The position numbers and the translations under genes are program-made. This document shows positions 62,901 through 64,000 of a stretch of DNA of 64,000 nt, piece by piece (the first letter of the stretch is position 1; each line of letters begins with the position of its first letter). Source of the stretch: Lichtheimia corymbifera B2541 (Eukaryota > Mucoromycota > Mucoromycetes > Mucorales > Lichtheimiaceae); NCBI GenBank assembly GCA_000697475.1, contig JNEU01001114.1, positions 62,001 through 126,000 on the forward strand. Direction: 5' to 3'. A model generated the notes under the pieces. The model was not told the DNA's origin, ran no database searches, and saw only the letters and a program-made list of their open reading frames with translations.

Positions 62901-64000
62901 ATAAAGACGTTCTCCATATGCCTCATCCGTTTCAAAGAGCGATGAAGGAGGTTCTATTATCGATCGTTAATCAGTATTTACTGGGCTGAATAGTATTAAA
63001 CTGAAAAGCTTACCTTCAGATTGGATAAAATAGTCACTATCTTCATCCTGTTCCCATCGAGACAATTCAGGTGCTGATGTGCTTGCATTGATGGCGAGTG
63101 GATGACAAGAAAGTCGGTCATGCTCAGCATCAAAACCATAGCCACTTTGTGTCGCATTCAAAAGCAAAGCCGGGTAGATAGGTGTCTGAAGGTGATGATG
63201 ACTATCAAAAGTACCATCATGCGATTCGCCATCTGCAGCTGTCCCAGCGGTGGAACGGGTATCATCGCTGTCAAGATTGATCTCCACCACATCCTTATCA
63301 GCTTCAGGGTTGCTGCTTGTCAATCGTCCACTTCCATCAGGTGGTGTATCTACCGAAGATGACATGGATCGTCGATTGGTCATTCGTTTGTTCGAGAATT
63401 GTCGTCGTAATAATGAATGCAAGGAATGTTGATAGGCTGAAATACCCGCTGTGTTGACATTTTTGATCGCTTCTGGTGATGCACTACTCGTACTCGTGGA
63501 TGCATTGGATCCCCCTGGAATGGTCAATGGTGGCGGCTGTGGTGGTGGTGGTGCTGATGACGATGAAGAAGCTGTAGGTGGGGTATCGGCCACTGGATTC
63601 GGTAAAGCACCACTGACAATACCAGCCAATTCAGAATTGGACATGTTTTTCAGCATATTCATAGACGATCTTCGACTTGCACGTTGTGATGATCCATGTG
63701 CAGTATAACTCACAGATGCTGATGGATTGGATGGCGATGATGATCCAGAATTGGTTTCATATCGTGTTGCTGCTGACATTTTGCCTATAAATAAAAAAGT
63801 TAGCATTTCTTATTTTAGGATATTTGACTTGATGCTAATACTTGCCTCGTTCTAAATGAGTAGTCGGACTTCCTCCTCGAGGCGATTGGAATAATCGTGG
63901 CGAAGATGCAGGTGAATAATATTCATCCGTCAACATGCTTGAATCCGTGACCACTGAAGAAATGGAAGATGCCCGTCGCTCATGATACGGTAACCCAGGT
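56999..64000 (-). CDS. RIM15: Rim15-like PAS-kinase with receiver domain (partial, 5' end off window)
   Basis: Large AGC/MAST-like kinase that promotes quiescence downstream of TOR, PKA and Sch9 in yeast. At least seven exons, reading from beyond 64000 to the stop at 56999. N-terminal part is Ser-rich and disordered. Next a PAS-like region (AVQYVSPVWLDVIG, then SNVSKFLAQEDQRVFTEATE), a C2HC zinc finger (LCHVCERWVVAAFFEQHSEL, C), and the kinase: FDIIKPISKGAFGSVFLAKK, YYAIKFLKKSDM, HRDLKPDNLLID, LTDFGLSRIG, an insert of about 120 residues in the activation segment, AVGTPDYLAPESILG and DWWALGVICYEFLYGIPPF. C-terminus: receiver domain NCLVVDDNPISCKILETIL, phosphoacceptor IIFMDIRMPI, IIAVTAYE and LSKPVTK. 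Introns near 60959-60916, 58986-58935 and 57310-57274. All catalytic and receiver residues present. Confidence 0.93.
63785..63845 (-). other. GC-AG intron in the Rim15-like gene
   Basis: Exon ends GAACGAG, intron begins GCAAGTATTAGC and ends TTTATAG before GCAAAATGTC. Splicing gives THLERG-KMSAATRY in frame (phase 1). The GT two bases further downstream breaks the frame, so GC is the likely donor. Confidence 0.7.

Overview
The window is eukaryotic nuclear DNA from a filamentous fungus, most likely Mucoromycota (Mucorales-like). Genes carry many short introns of about 45-110 nt with GT-AG ends, proteins are rich in Ser/Gln/His tracts, and gene content is typically fungal (PPZ phosphatase, Rim15 kinase, Zn2Cys6 factor, App1, Srk1/Rck2 kinase). 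It also holds genes that resemble animal forms more than yeast ones (DIS3L1-type exoribonuclease, TDRD3-type OB-fold protein, ornithine decarboxylase antizyme) and an elongase like the Mortierella MAELO type. There are about 25 protein genes, no recognisable tRNA, rRNA or CRISPR, and three repeat-derived stretches.

Layout. 1-160: first exon of an SPX-domain gene running off the left edge. 855-5548: a 24-exon DIS3L1-like exoribonuclease containing a clear minor-spliceosome (U12-type) AT-AC intron at 3881-3955. 5693-6300: an inverted repeat and one copy of a dispersed repeat. 6505-9096: Zn2Cys6 transcription factor. 9367-11796: gene-poor, with a possible broken small gene. 11797-20000: small Cys/His protein, App1 phosphatidate phosphatase, NAA30, nicotinate phosphoribosyltransferase, pyruvate dehydrogenase E1 beta. 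20709-24188: PPZ phosphatase and a Zds-like protein. 24934-27332: hotdog thioesterase and ELO elongase. 28961-35158: Srk1/Rck2-like kinase, TDRD3-like protein, ING PHD protein, Per1. 37186-39162: forkhead factor. 39700-41200: repeat block with a long palindrome and a degenerate tandem array. 43273-45116: cytochrome P450. 45117-49592: gene-poor. 49593-56006: VCX1 Ca2+/H+ exchanger, ribosomal proteins uL23 and eS12, ERCC1/Rad10, ornithine decarboxylase antizyme. 56999-64000: a very large Rim15-like PAS-kinase-receiver gene running off the right edge.

The genes are not a cluster with one function. They are housekeeping, signalling and RNA-metabolism genes in mixed orientation, some packed tail to tail (App1/NAA30 48 bp apart, Srk1/TDRD3 24 bp apart). 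Several act in nutrient and stress signalling (SPX protein, PPZ, Zds-like, Srk1, Rim15), but their adjacency gives no evidence of co-regulation.

The most noteworthy observations are the U12-type AT-AC intron inside a fungal DIS3L1 gene (the whole 24-exon model sums to an exact multiple of three only with this intron), two GC-AG introns, an antizyme whose first AUG frame reads straight into the antizyme domain without the usual +1 frameshift, a TDRD3-type protein with a lysine-rich tail instead of a Tudor domain, and the foldback/tandem repeat family at 5.7-6.3 kb and 39.7-41.2 kb. All exon boundaries were placed by eye from splice motifs and protein family conservation; none was tested against transcripts.
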